In this document: positions 21,169-34,616 of the stretch, in pieces | Position numbering within the stretch: position 1 is the first letter of the stretch | Layout of the letters: each line of letters begins with the position of its first letter | DNA from: Phymorhynchus buccinoides | Taxonomy: Eukaryota; Mollusca; Gastropoda; Neogastropoda; Raphitomidae | DNA: 64,000 nt | Assembly (NCBI GenBank): GCA_017654935.2 | Contig: CM065699.1 | Location: forward strand, 21,253,660-21,317,659 | Direction of reading: 5' to 3' | The notes under the pieces: model-generated | The model's input: the letters and a program-made list of their open reading frames with translations, nothing else | The model's database searches: none | Told to the model about the DNA's origin: nothing | Position numbers and translations under genes: made by a program

Positions 21169-21260
21169 GAGAGAGAGAAGAGTGAGAGTGAGAGAGAGAG
21201 AGAGAGAGTAAGAGACAGAGAGAGACACAGACAGACACACACACACACACAGACACACAC
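21021..21260. repeat. (GA)n microsatellite with (CA) edge
   Basis: About 190 bp of ga with scattered substitutions, then an acac edge. Confidence 0.97.
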
Positions 21261-21544
21261 ACATACAGACAGGGAAACACGTACGTATTTCAATAAGCAT
21301 TCCACCCAAAGTACTCCCTGACAACTACACTCATGTTCAACTAGAAAACCTGACAAAACACAGAGCGCTATCGTTCTCCTGTGACTGACAAGACGCTACA
21401 CGCAGCCCCTCAACGTAAAACAACTGAGAGGGGCTCGGGTGGGAATCGTGTGGAAGAGGGGGAACAAAACCACAAGCCATGTAAACTTACTCTCAGTTGA
21501 CGATAGGGTCCTATTCTTCCCCTCCTGGCCCTCCAGCCCCATAA

Positions 21545-21550
21545 CCCCCC

Positions 21551-21598
<48 letters not shown>

Positions 21599-21618
21599 CC
21601 CCCCCCCCCCCCCCCGCC
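21545..21618. repeat. poly(C) tract
   Basis: About 70 bp of nearly pure C, interrupted by single A or G. The minus strand is poly(G). True length is likely uncertain in any assembly. Confidence 0.95.
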
Positions 21619-21650
21619 AATCAATTTGTTTGTTGTTGCTGAGATGCAGA

Positions 21651-21898
21651 TTAACCCTTTCACCGCCAAAGTCGCATTATAGCACCACAGTGATTTAACA
21701 TCTATGTCATTAAAAGCCATCAAATTGGGCTCTGTTATCCAAAGACCCTACTGTCTTAGTTTTGGGAAGTAAGGACAGACCTTATTTTATATATGACACA
21801 GAAGAATCCCCAATACTGCAGATGGATTTTGTTCTCTACCCAGGTAAATTTAATGGATTTTTGGGGATGAAATATGGCTGGCGGTGAAAGGGGTTCAA
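21651..21898. mobile_element. piggyBac-type TTAA MITE
   Basis: It starts ttaaccctttcaccgcca and ends ctggcggtgaaaggggttca. It has the same family words as 17998-18182 (accccaatactgcagatgg-like inner blocks), but the right TTAA is mutated. Confidence 0.7.
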
Positions 21899-21925
21899 CC
21901 CCCTTCAAAGTCTTGGTTCATTGCG

Positions 21926-21946
21926 CCCCCCCCCCCCCCCCCCCCC
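21926..21946. repeat. poly(C) run
   Basis: About 20 C residues. Confidence 0.9.
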
Positions 21947-21981
21947 ATCTTGCCGTTATATTCTACTAGTAGCGAATGCAC

Positions 21982-22194
21982 AGGGGAAGACGGGCCCATG
22001 GGCGGGTAAGAAGCCCATGCCAATTATCTCATGAAATGAAGCAAATTTCAGTCACATTTTGCCCATGAGACGAACGCTAAACATTAATTAACACTCGTCT
22101 CATGGGCAAAATGTGACTGAAATTTGCTTCATTTCATGAGATCATTGGCATGGGCTTCCTACCCGCCCATGGGCTTTTTACCCCGTCTTACCCT
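21982..22194. mobile_element. palindromic MITE family M1, copy 2 of 4
   Basis: Arms pair as in copy 1. The left arm is slightly shortened (aggggaagacgggcccatg lacks the gtaaaaag segment). Confidence 0.85.
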
Positions 22195-22990
22195 ATTTGT
22201 AACTGTTTAAATGAATTAAAATTAAAGTGACGTTAAATATCGAAAATGAAAAAAAGGTTTAAAGTGCTCAATCTACAGTAGAAAGGCAAGACTGAGAAAA
22301 AAACCCGGAAAGAACCGAGAAATGGAGGAGGGGTGTTAATCTTCATCTCAAGTTTGCCTTCTTTTTTTCTCAAAACAATTTAGACTAGTAATTTAGTCCC
22401 CCAGAATGTTTAATCCTAAAAGGACACCATACATATTTCATTCAAGTCGTTCCACCCATATATGGCCTGAATTAATATAAAGCTGTCAATTTGATGAATT
22501 TGTTTCAAGGGAAGTACATCTGTGTGCACACCACACCTTGGCCACTTCTAAACTCGCTTCGCTTCCTTAGACCACACTTTTGCCTCTTACTATGCGTTTG
22601 TAGTGGTGTGAAGTGGGGTAACTAATTGCTGTAGAGATTTGTTTCTCTATAAAGTCTATTATATAAGAACGTCTTATCTACTACCACTTCCCTATGTCTA
22701 AACCTGAAGTAAAAACCCGTAGTCTTCTTTCATTTCTCCTTTTGTTTGTGTACGTTTTGTTTGTGTGTATGGCTGGAGTGAGTTGTGAGGGTTTTTTAAT
22801 AATTCGAAAGCATTGCGATGCGAATGAGTTAAGTTCAGTCAGATTACAGAGTATGCGTGCCCCCAGCGCGAGCTGACACTGTGACACATTGTGAATGTGC
22901 CATATTGATAATGCTACTATAGGTGCTACGTTAGCTTTTCACGAGGGATTATCCTACGCTTGGAAGTCATACGTTTCGTTTTCGAACAAA
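22195..22990. other. no feature recognised
   Basis: This is moderately AT-rich unique-looking sequence. Two short opposed open frames at 22681-22887 show no similarity, splice context or coding bias that I can support. Confidence 0.5.
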
Positions 22991-22991
22991 A

Positions 22992-23216
22992 TAACTTTTA
23001 TTGAGCCATAGACTATCTTTGAGTGTCTTTGATTGTGGGTCGTTATCGTCGGATGCTTAGTTACTAACTTTTATTGGGCCATAGACTATCTTTGAGTGTC
23101 TTTGATTGTGGGTCGTTATCGTCGGATGCTTAGTTACTAACTTTTATTGGGCCATAGACTATCTTTGAGTGTCTTTGATTGTGGGTCGTTGTCGTTGGAT
23201 GCTTAGTTACTAACTT
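22992..23216 (+). repeat. 73-bp tandem repeat, three copies
   Basis: Units begin taacttttattgrgccatag at 22992, 23065 and 23138 and differ by only a few bases. Confidence 0.95.
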
Positions 23217-23320
23217 GATAGGGTATTGTGGATAAAATTACCAACTTTCACTCTCATTGCAATGAGTTCAGTAGTTTAGGGTCTGTCCTGTGGTGGTGGA
23301 ACACAATGTAGTTTGAACAC

Positions 23321-23621
<301 letters not shown>

Positions 23622-23717
<96 letters not shown>

Positions 23718-23720
23718 GAG

Positions 23721-23787
<67 letters not shown>
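23622..23787. repeat. (GA)n microsatellite
   Basis: About 165 bp of ga with a few g insertions. Confidence 0.98.
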
Positions 23788-23788
<1 letters not shown>

Positions 23789-23879
23789 GCACATTGCATG
23801 CTTGCTCCATTGCAATCTACTCCCGGTTTGACAGAAATGGGAGTACAACAGAAGAAGAAGAAAACTCTGGAAGCAAACA

Positions 23880-25095
23880 GAAAGTAGGCGGAGTCAAAAG
23901 GACATACGAGGGCGGTGCCAAGTTAAAAGCAACCACAGTTGATTGACAGGCGAGTCAGTGCGCGCGAGAAGGAATTGTTATAATTAGGTAGGCTATGTAT
24001 GTATGTCGCTGCGGTGGCACCACTGAACTGTTGGCAGTTTACAATATGGACAGGTGCTGCCAGCAATCCGTGCTTAGCACTAGCATGGCTGGGGTTGCTG
24101 CTTTCAAGTCCCACCCCACCCCCACCCCACCCCACCCCCGAGTCAGGCTCCCGAAAGAATGTTGAAAAACTAGATGACTTGTCTTCTACTGATTCCGCCT
24201 GTTCGCTGGGAAGAGGGTGGGGGTGAAGGAAGGAGAACTGAAGAGACGGTGGAGTGGGGGTGGGGGTGGTTGGAGGCGGGAGAGGAACTATATAAAACGG
24301 TAGGATGTAAGTACATTTGGGATAAAAGTATTTCTTGTCTTGTATTTCTTGAAATTCTGTCTTACAGGTACATTGGTAAAACTCTAGGCACTCAAATTGC
24401 TTCCAAACATAAAAATAAAAATAATGTTTTGTTCGAGAACAAAAACAACAACAACCCATCCAGCGAAATTTCAACCAGATCAGTCGAATAGTATAGGATG
24501 TGGGGATTGTAACACATATTTTGTTTGCAGAGATACAGAGATAAGCAAGCAAACACACAGACAGACAGACAGCAGGCAGGTAGACAGACAGCAAGCAGAC
24601 AGACAGACAGACAGACATAGAAAGAAACATTCAAATCTGCTTGCCAGCCGCAAGGCTTGTTTTCACGTTCTTATAGAACTAGGACGAAAGTAATGGTTTT
24701 GTCTCTCTTGCAGACTCTCTTTGTCAGTGATTATAATATTGTTATTTATTGCATCCATATGCCCTCTCATTTTGACAGGTTTGTCATAAAATATAAAAAG
24801 AAAAACAAAAGTGCCCATGGACAAATTTAAAGGTGGGCGGTTGCACTCATATTGATATTGCCTTTTCTGGTACGTTCGACATCAAGTGACTTCAACCCAA
24901 GCGAAAGATTCGCAAAAGGTTCACAATGAAAAGCGTGGCACCTGAGACTTTCCCTGATACATATGTGTGTTCTCACTTTGATCCGCCTGAATATCTGTCA
25001 TTTCGGTGGTCAAATATTGGAAGTGTATTCCTTCTGCTTGCCTTTATTATCTTCTGTTTCTCACTATGCCACCGTAGTATCCTATTCATGTAGCT
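23880..25095. other. no gene recognised
   Basis: It includes simple caccc-rich (24110-24138) and gacagaca-rich (24550-24620) stretches. The long minus-strand frame at 23923-24630 is low-complexity, with no recognisable domain or splice logic. Confidence 0.5.
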
Positions 25096-25117
25096 ACTCT
25101 GTCTCTGTCTCTCTGTC

Positions 25118-25199
<82 letters not shown>

Positions 25200-25204
25200 T
25201 CTTT
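25096..25204. repeat. (CT)n microsatellite
   Basis: About 100 bp of ct with sparse substitutions. Confidence 0.97.
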
Positions 25205-25639
25205 CGCAAATCTCTATCGCAAGTACATAATCTCTCAATCTTGTCTCATCAGTTATGTTAATGACTTCTTACTACAAATATCAACTTCTGCCAAGATTCT
25301 TGTAAGTCTGTTATGTCTCTCTGTATATCTGTTTAATGTTCCAATTTGATTCTCTGTCAATCTCATTTCTTGACTCTGATTGTTTCCCTATGTCAATCTT
25401 TCATCTCTCTCTGATGCATGGTGTGAGTGTGTGAGTCTCTCCCCCCCCTCTCAAAGAAGCTCTCTGTAGCTCTTATCTCTTTTTACCCTCAATAAAAACA
25501 TTCCTATTTCTCTATCTCTTTCTCTCTCAAATTCGCAAGTTCATAATGGACAACTTCCATCAGCTATGCTAATCTTATGCTACTATTATGTTTGATTATA
25601 TAAATTTGTGTCTCATGTATATCTGTTTACTTTGTATAA

Positions 25640-25764
25640 CTCTCCCAATTCATTAGGTGCCATGGCCTAGATGAATAAAATATGTCAATTTTTCATTGCC
25701 TTTCATGGTCTCTCTCTGTCTCTCTCTCTCTCTCTCAAAAGAAGCTCTGTCTCTTATCTCTTTT

Positions 25765-25799
<35 letters not shown>

Positions 25800-25957
25800 T
25801 CTCTCTCATTATGTTCATAACACACTTTCAGCGCTTGCTAATCCTATGCGTATTATGTTTGATTATATAATTTGTACCATTAATTTTGTTTGTTACTTTG
25901 TATAACACTCCCCTTCATTAGGGGCCATGGCCTAGATGAATAAAATATTTTTTCATT

Positions 25958-26051
<94 letters not shown>

Positions 26052-26193
26052 TGTTCATAACACACTTTCAGTGCTTGCTAATCTTATGCCTATTATATTT
26101 GATTATATAATTTATGCCATTTGTTTGTTACTTTGTATAACGCTCCCATTCATTAGGGGCCATGGCCTAGATGAATATAATATTTTTTCATTT

Positions 26194-26281
<88 letters not shown>

Positions 26282-26285
26282 AAAT
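25640..26285 (+). repeat. tandem 200-240-bp repeat containing (CT)n
   Basis: Three units share ggccatggcctagatgaata, followed by a tttttcatt edge, a (CT)n run and cattatgttcataacacact, then tatgcctattatattt-like words. Units start near 25660, 25922 and 26158. The ct runs are at about 25770, 25963-26047 and 26196-26279. Confidence 0.85.
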
Positions 26286-26419
26286 TGTAGTATCACACCT
26301 TGCAAAACTATAGTAGTATATACATATAAAACAAAAATAATAACCTATGTGACAGTCGTGAACGACTATAATCTCCAGATAGCAGAGGAGGAAAATGCTA
26401 TGCTGGATCGCTGGGCTCT

Positions 26420-26560
26420 AATTAGTTTATCTCTTCTTCTTCTTCTTCTGCGTTCCCAGGCCAAAAGGCCGTAATGGGTACTATGTGTCCGGTTTTCAGT
26501 TTTCACTGGTCTCCCCGCTGCGCACAGCCAACACATTCCGATTTCGAAGGAGCTCAAAGG
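26420..26560. repeat. possible dispersed repeat with (CTT)n edge
   Basis: A cttcttcttcttcttctgcg edge is followed by a conserved-looking block (aggccaaaaggccgtaatgg). Similar ctt-led repeats are common in molluscan genomes (recalled), but no second copy is in this window. Confidence 0.35.
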
Positions 26561-26690
26561 AGAAAAATTATTTGGAAAATTTGTTTGGAAAATGGCAGGT
26601 GAATGGGTCAATAAGGCAGAAAGATAGTAGATGACAGAAAGCAAGGGGAAAAGGCAGAGTCAAAGACAGTGGCATGGATTGGATTGCATG

Positions 26691-26818
26691 CAGTGTGGCG
26701 GCCCCTTAAGAAGACATTAGGGCAGTGTGGCGGCCCCTTAAGAAGACATTAGGGCAGTGTGGCGGCCCCTTAAGAAGACATTAGGGCAGTGTGGCGGCCC
26801 CTTAAGAAGACATTAGGG
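26691..26818 (+). repeat. 32-bp tandem repeat, four copies
   Basis: Units start at 26691, 26723, 26755 and 26787 and read cagtgtggcggccccttaag and onward, effectively identical. Confidence 0.97.
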
Positions 26819-26849
26819 CTTTGTTGCGCTGGGGGAAGGCCCCTAAGGC

Positions 26850-26912
26850 TGTTACTGGTATATTTGGTATTTGGTACTTTATAGTCACAGAGGCGTCTCT
26901 ATGAAATTCGGG
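26850..26912 (-). repeat. short dispersed repeat
   Basis: On the minus strand the words agagacgcctctgtgactat and aaagtacc match 8645-8680, the edge just after minisatellite array 2. Confidence 0.55.
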
Positions 26913-27129
26913 TTGCTCCCACCCGGAGAGAGCGTCGCAGCCAGAGGCGTGCCACCCATTTTTGTTTTTAATTTGCATGCGATTTTGGTGTGACTGATGA
27001 GGAAGGAAATGGGGTGGGTAAAGTTTCGAGGGGTAATTGCCTAGACGTGTTATCACGAAAGGAAAAAAAGAAGAGTGATAACACGCTTAGGCAATTACCA
27101 CTCGGTTTGACTAAATGACAACGTTTTCG

Positions 27130-27325
27130 TTGCCACTGGGCTTAACGTGTGCTAAGTGCATGGGCACACAGGACCTCGGTTTATCGTCTCATCCGAGAGA
27201 CCCCACGTTCAGACCGTAAGGCATATTGCAGAGTGCGAGGAAAAATCACCTGTACTCAGGTTCGAACTCGGGTTTATTGTGCACGAGGCGAACGCGTTAC
27301 CTTTGTGCCACTCTGCACCATACCT
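27130..27325 (-). mobile_element. tRNA-derived SINE
   Basis: On the minus strand a tRNA-like head has an A-box-like tggcacaaaggtaacgcg and a B-box-like gagttcgaacctg. It is followed by a central block, cggatgagacgataaaccga, then ggtcctgtgtgcc. That central block is shared by SINEs of many invertebrates (recalled). The A- and B-box spacing fits a Pol III promoter. Confidence 0.7.
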
Positions 27326-27539
27326 CTGTGTTTTACCTCTGTGTTAATCCACACTGCCCTGGTGGCCAAGCTTCATAGTTTCAGAGTCATAGTCATCCAC
27401 AAAAGATTAAGTTGTAACATTACAGTTCTCACTATTCATTGAATAATCTGAGTCATAACAGAATCGTATCAAAAGTTGAAATATAGCTGACAGTATTTTG
27501 ATATAGCGAGCTTGTTATTTACTTATTTTTAAGGGTAGA

Positions 27540-28135
27540 TTGCATTTTGGGGTAAAAACATGAACTTTGGTGTGCAGATAGTCCTTACCATGCTGATTTC
27601 CAAAAGTGGTAGAAGCAAAGGTTTGTGACCTTTGTTTGACCTTCGTGGGCGTGGCCATATCCTTAATCTAGGTCACATTTTATTTGTTTCTTTGTCATAT
27701 CTTTCACATCTTTAGAGTTATAATTTTTTTAATTTGGTAAGTATGTCTACTGGCTTAAGGTGATTTAGAACACGCGTAACATTTGCCTTCTTGACCTTGA
27801 CCTTTGACCTTGGATGTGTCAAATAGCTTTCTCAGCCGTATTTTTCACATTTTTGCAGTTACAGGTTTCAATTTTGGTAGGCAGATAAAAAGGCTGATGG
27901 TTATGCGTGCTGTAAAATATTGATGACCTTGACCTTGACTTTTGACCTTGTTTATTTTAGTGGAGGTTGTAGTCCAATAATGCATTGATCGTATACATAA
28001 ATAATCTTTTTGATCGGAATCACCAAAGGAATGCAAAGGGAGACGTTTTAAACGTTGTTGATCATGAACTTGACTTTTGACCTTGGATATGTCTAACTGT
28101 TTCTTAGCTGTATGTTTAACAATTTCGCAGCTATG
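27540..28135 (+). repeat. degenerate repeat with TGACCT half-site clusters
   Basis: Three or four diverged units of about 140-150 bp each carry gaccttgacctttgacctt-like clusters (near 27627, 27791, 27922 and 28062). Each cluster is followed by a ttagctgtatttttcacat-like block and a 'gcagttacaggtttc'-like block. Confidence 0.6.
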
Positions 28136-28589
28136 GGGGGTGATAGATTGTTTTAAGATTACTTGTCGTGCAGGGTATTTTTTTTTTTACCTCTAAGGAC
28201 TTTGTTGTTTCTTTGTCTAAGTTGTGGTATTAGTCTGAAAACCTAATAAAGACACAAAGAAAAAAACAGAGTGTAAGTACTAAGTACAATGGTAGTAGTG
28301 ATACCACCTATCATTCAGAGGTAATTGAGGGCCAAAAATAAAAGAAAACACTTTAAGAAATATTGAGTCCTAGATCAACAATTGTATAATTCAAATCATA
28401 AACTGGCACACTTTTTTCAACACATGTAGTGAACACATGTAATGCAAAGTTCTCCCAAACAACCAGAGCATAAGACCACTGAGCTATAAATAAATATTAA
28501 TAGCTCAGTGCATAAGACAAGTAGTGCATCTATGGGATAAAAAAATTTTCTTAGACTAGGCAAGGAAAAGTGTTAAATATTCATATTAG

Positions 28590-28743
28590 CAGGGGATAGC
28601 GCGAACGCAGTCCCCCTCACCAAAAAATTACGCACCCGAGTCATCTACATTTGAGATGATCGCAAGGGTCAGCCGTCCTAGCTGCAATGGACAGCCTCGC
28701 CCTGGGAGAACCCCCATCGTGACCAAGGTCTCTCCTGTGCCAG
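28590..28743 (+). CDS. tandem exon array, exon copy 1 (unrecognised gene)
   Basis: This is the first of eight copies of a 154-nt exon-like segment. It starts CAGGGGATAGCG after attcatattag and ends CCTGTGCCAG before gtaagtatga. The open frame is phase 0 at the start and phase 1 at the end. It encodes 51 residues: QGIARTQSPSPKNYAPESST, then FEMIARVSRPSCNGQPRPGR, then TPIVTKVSPVP. The segment is rich in serine, proline and arginine and is probably disordered; I do not recognise it. This copy differs from the array consensus by K for R in the TRVSP stretch. Its upstream flank is unique, marking the left edge of the array. Confidence 0.5.
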
Positions 28744-29676
28744 GTAAGTATGATTCAAACTGAGTTTGCACCAAGTCCGTCATTTCACAAACAGCGCAAA
28801 CAGAAACTTTGTTGGTTTTAAATTAAAGAGAAACATTTCTGATTTGTTTCCTGAGAAATATAAAAAGCTTTCTTTCTAATAATCGTCTATAAATATTTAG
28901 ACACTATTATTTCCTTTTCTACAAATAATATCACTGATCAAAAACTTTACATTTCATATAATAATCAACAAAATTATTCTTACATTCTCTATAAAATAAA
29001 AAAATGACCTCCCTTAAACAGACTAGCAGCCTGTAAAATTATCTCCCTTAACAAAAGTTTCATGCTTTTGTTTTGTCCAGTAGGTTCTAAAATGGCCAAA
29101 ATTTGGACTTAAGAAACCCTACTACATACATATACGCAGGCATGCGAGGTTGTAAGCCGTGAATATTGCTCACTCTCTCTGTCTCTTTGTCTCTGTATGT
29201 GTGTCTGTCTTTCTCTATGGTAAGTGTGGAAATGTGCGTGTATGTGTGTGTATATGTGTGTGCATGCGTTTGTGTCTGTGTAATTATAACATTTTTTTAA
29301 TTTAAATTTAATGACTGTATTTACCATTTACCATTCAAATAGGCAGAAAAAAATCCTAAAGGTAATGCAGCCTATTTTGACTGTTATTCTGGCTATTCTG
29401 GAAACGTGGGCTGGAATGTGTGTGTGTGAAATTGACCAGAAGACAGATACAACAAAAACAAAGGGAATTAATTGTACCGGTACGGGTTGGTTTTGTTGCA
29501 GGGGTCTCCCCTTTGATCTGTGTGTGTGTGTGAGTGTGTAAGAAGAAAGGTAAACATTACACATGACACAGAAGGCGACTGCTATTCTGAAGGGATGGGC
29601 TGACATTTGTTTATTGAGGTGGCAGGTGAGGAAAGCCGCGACGGGTAACTGCTAGGGATTGACTTAAGAGGGGATG

Positions 29677-31129
<1,453 letters not shown>

Positions 31130-31207
<78 letters not shown>
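31130..31207. repeat. (GA)n microsatellite
   Basis: The right half of the unit 1 ga tract. Confidence 0.97.
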
Positions 31208-31210
<3 letters not shown>

Positions 31211-31244
31211 TATTTCTGACATGTGTGCACGAGTTCCTTGGGAT

Positions 31245-31690
31245 CATTTCTTTGTTCCTACAAAGGGAACAAGAGGCAAAGCCTTCAAGGCTCACTCGGG
31301 TGGGTGGGGTGGTCTTTAAAATTAAAAAAAGTGCCTTTACCAAGAATCAAACCCGGACGGAACCATTGACATGAGAGACAAGCGTTCTATGAAATGAGCT
31401 GTTGAGGAATTCACAGTTGATGACTTTCTTAACTCATGTTGCCTGTTGAAGATTCTCTTAACCCACTATCTAAAATGTTATCGGTTTACAGTGTCATTAT
31501 TGTTTGAAAGCGTGCATAGTCTAGGCCTATATACTTATAATTAAGTATATGTGCAAAGTTTGATCAATGAACGTCTTTTTTAGATACAGAGAAAGAGTCA
31601 ACGTTAAAGTTGCGACAGACAGACAGATATCCAGAACCGAAGAAGCATAGACTCACTTTCAATTCATTCACACGAGTGAGCCAGACATTG
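31245..31690 (-). mobile_element. SINE-like block of the array unit (representative, unit 1)
   Basis: It runs from aaagccttcaaggctcactc to cacgagtgagccagacattg, so its ends are partly inverted. On the minus strand a tRNA-like segment (agctcatttcatagaacgct..gggtttgattcttgg) shows weak A and B boxes. The same block is in units 2-4 and 6, while unit 5's copy has lost its right end. It is missing upstream of exon copies 1 and 8, so it was inserted before the array grew. Confidence 0.6.
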
Positions 31691-31699
31691 TTGTTTTAG

Positions 31700-31853
31700 C
31701 AGGGGATAGCGCGAACGCAGTCCCCCTCACCAAAAAATTACGCACCCGAGTCATCTACATTTGAGATGATCGCAAGGGTCAGCCGTCCTAACTGCAATGG
31801 ACAGCCTCGCCCTGGGAGAACCCCCATCGTGACCAGGGTCTCTCCTGTGCCAG
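31700..31853 (+). CDS. tandem exon array, exon copy 2
   Basis: This is an intact 154-nt copy with acceptor ttgttttag and donor gtaagtatga. It differs from the consensus at one base that changes serine to asparagine (RPNCNGQ). That variant is shared with the distal copy 8. Neighbouring units have near-identical introns, so the age of the duplication is low. I do not recognise the protein. Confidence 0.5.
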
Positions 31854-32493
31854 GTAAGTATGATTAAAACTGAGTTTGCACCAAGTCCGTCATTTCACAA
31901 ACAGCGCAAACAGCAACTTTGTTGGTTTTAAATGAAAGAGAAACATTTCTGATTTGTTTCCTGAAAAATATAAAAAGCTTTTTTTCTAATAATCATCTAT
32001 AAATATTTAGACACTATTATTTCCTTTTCTACAAATAATATCACTGATCAAAAACTTTACATTTCATATACTAATCAACAAAATTATTCTTACATTCTCA
32101 TTAAAAATGATCTCCCTTAAACAGACTAGCAGCCGGCAAAATTATCTCCCTTAAAAAAAGTTTCATGCTTTTGTTTTGTCCAGTAGGTTCTAAAACGGCC
32201 AAAATCTGGACTTAAGAAGCCCTACTACATATGCGCAGGCATGCGAGGTTGTCAGCCGTGAATATTGCTCACTCTCTCTGTCTCTTTGTCTCTGTATGTC
32301 TGTCTCTCTCTGTCTTTCTCTATGGTAAGTGTAAACATGTGCGTGTATGTGTGTGATATGTGTGTGCATGCGTTTGTGTCCGTGTAATTATAACATGTTC
32401 GCTTAAATTTTTTTTTTTAATGTGTTTATCATTTACCATTCAAATAGGCAGACAAAAATCTCTGGACACGTGGGCTGGAATGTGTGTGTGCAA

Positions 32494-33497
32494 ACATGAT
32501 GGGGGTGTTTAAAGTACAAGCTTGCCAACAAATAATGACTGAGATTCAGGGTCGTAAACATGATGGGGGTGTTTAAAATACAAGATTGCCAACAAATAAT
32601 GACTTTGACATTGAAGGACATAAACATGAGGGGGTGTTTAAACCCGTGACAGGACAATAAAAGAGGGGAGGTGCTAGTTAATGGATACACAACTAGCTCA
32701 TGCAAACGCCTTTGTACACCTCTTATCACATCTCGCCTTGATTTCTGCAACTCTGTTCTCTTCGGTCTTCCAAAGGAAGAAATTGATCGTTTACAACTAA
32801 TCCAAAACAGCGCAGCTCGGCTCACACTCCGAAAGCGAAGGCGTGACCGTGTCACGCCACTACTCAGGGAGCTGCACTGGCTGCCAGTGCAGCTTCGTTT
32901 AGAGTATAAACTGGCAGTCCTTGCATTCCGCCACTTTGAACAGACCCTCCCATCCTACCTCTCAAGTGCTCTCCAAACTTACACTCCTTCTCGCTCACTC
33001 CGATCTTCCCATGCCAAACTGTTGAAAGTTCCTAAAGTGAATTGAAAGTCTTTTGGACAACGCAGTTTTAGTTTTTGCGCCCCCACTGTCTGGAACTCCT
33101 TGCCTGTTCACCTCCATCACAATTCAGCACTTCCCGCTTTCAAAACCCAAATGAAAACTCGAAGAAGAAATTCTGCTTAACGTCCTCCGGTCTGGAACAG
33201 ACACATATGGGACATTAGTAGATATAAAGATGGTAGGAATGATCCTGGAGGCAATGCCCGGAAATAGTGCAACACCAGGAAAGTCCCGAATTGTTAATAA
33301 TACAGATGATTGATAAATGTGATAACAAATGAAAACTCACTTGTTTCAAAGACCTTTCTCTCTCTAACGTTTCACATTAATTAGATGATGATCGAATGAA
33401 TGTGTATGTTAGCCCAATTGCGTGTGAATCAGTGAATGTGAACGCCTTGAGTTTAATTCTAAAGAAAGACGCTATATAAATACTATGTATTATTATT
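32494..33497 (+). mobile_element. non-LTR retrotransposon fragment inside unit 2
   Basis: A 65-bp word (aaacatgatgggggtgttta and onward) is repeated two to three times at 32494-32645. A plus-strand reverse-transcriptase end follows: [36 protein letters not shown] and [20 protein letters not shown], ending near 33045. A frameshift or stop precedes KSFGQRSFSF and PTVWNSLPVHLHHN. The 3' end has aaagaaagacgctatataaa plus an att tail. It is interrupted by the SINE at 33161-33326 and is dead. Confidence 0.85.
33161..33326 (-). mobile_element. SINE-like element, copy 2, with 12-bp target duplication
   Basis: It is inserted in the retrotransposon fragment and flanked by aaatgaaaactc at 33149-33160 and 33327-33338. 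The interior matches the SINE copies at 18957, 43492, 50622 and 60968. This pins the element boundaries. Confidence 0.88.
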
Positions 33498-33681
33498 ATA
33501 CAACTTTTAAAAGAAAAGTGCCTTTGCCAAGAATCAAACCCGGAACCATTGGCATGAGAGAAACGTTCTATGCAATGAGCTGTTGAGGAATTCACAGTTG
33601 ATGACTTTCTTAACTCATGTTGCCTGTTGAATATTCTCTTAACCCACTACTCTAAAATGTTGTTTATAGTGTAGTTTCAAG

Positions 33682-34265
33682 TACACTAGCGACCAAAAGT
33701 TAAGGCTCAGTAAGACAATCATCTCCGAAAACTCACGAACTCAATAAAACGCACCCAGCTCATAACAAAACTGTATTTATTCTTTTAACATTAAGTTCAT
33801 TCCAAAAACTCATTAATCAGAACGAGTTCAGTCAACAAAATGCCCCTTTCAACCACTTCCCCCTCCTCTTGAAAAGTCACACTCAGAATCAATGCACTTT
33901 GGAACAGTCAGTACACATTACTGATTTTTTTTGGCGTGGATGCCTTTCTCTCATGGTGCCACTTCACCACACAAAATTTGAAGCGATTCGGGAGATATCC
34001 TTGGGACAGACAGGAAAAAACCACTAAACCCACATTACTGCTGTTCCTAAGTGCATTGGTTCTGAATGTGACTTTTCAAGAGGAGGGGGAAGTTGTTGAA
34101 AGGGGCATTTTGTTGACTGAACTCGTTCTGATTAATGATTTTTTTGAATGAACTTAGTCAAAAGAATAAATTCAGTTTTGTTATGAGCTGGGTGTGTTTT
34201 ATTGAGTTCTCGGAGATGATTGTCTTTCTTAACTTTCTGGGCCTTAACTTTTGGTCGCTACTGTA
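33682..34265. mobile_element. Tc1/mariner-type foldback MITE in unit 2
   Basis: The arms are long: tacactagcgaccaaaagtt on the left and aacttttggtcgctactgta on the right. They pair through cccagctcataacaaaactg and aacgagttcagtcaacaaaa over more than 200 bp per side. TA is at the outer edges. There is no transposase. Confidence 0.85.
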
Positions 34266-34462
34266 TTTAATTATTCAAATCATTATTGTTTGAAAGCTTG
34301 CATAGACCTATACTTATATGTGCAAAGTTTGATCAATCAACGCCTCTATACTCAGGAAAAGTCAACTTATGAAGTTGCCACACACAGACACCCAGAAAAC
34401 CAAAGAAGCATAGACTCACTTTCAAGTCATTGATACGAGTGAGCCAGACATTGTTATTTTAG

Positions 34463-34616
34463 CAGGGGATAGCGCGAACGCAGTCCCCCTCACCAAAAAA
34501 TTACGCACCCGAGTCATCTACATTTGAGATGATCGCAAGGGTCAGCCGTCCTAGCTGCAATGGACAGCCTCGCCCTGGGAGAACCCCCATCGTGACCAGG
34601 GTCTCTCCTGTGCCAG
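34463..34616 (+). CDS. tandem exon array, exon copy 3
   Basis: This is an intact 154-nt copy identical in translation to the consensus (TPIVTRVSPVP at the end). Its acceptor tract is ttgttattttag, with one base unlike its sisters. It belongs to the subfamily of units 3-6, whose intron carries caccatgtcc. Confidence 0.5.

Noticed and set aside
21396..21723. Glycine- or proline-rich proteins at the poly(C) tract
   Set aside because: Homopolymer translation. The same applies to 59974-60183.
23923..24630. 235-codon minus-strand frame
   Set aside because: It is low-complexity at both ends, has no known domain, and contains simple repeats (caccc, gacagaca).
27225..27320. Functional tRNA gene
   Set aside because: A- and B-box-like words are present, but the cloverleaf does not close and a SINE body follows.
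27149..27442. 97-codon plus-strand frame
   Set aside because: It overlaps a tRNA-derived SINE on the other strand and has no independent coding evidence.
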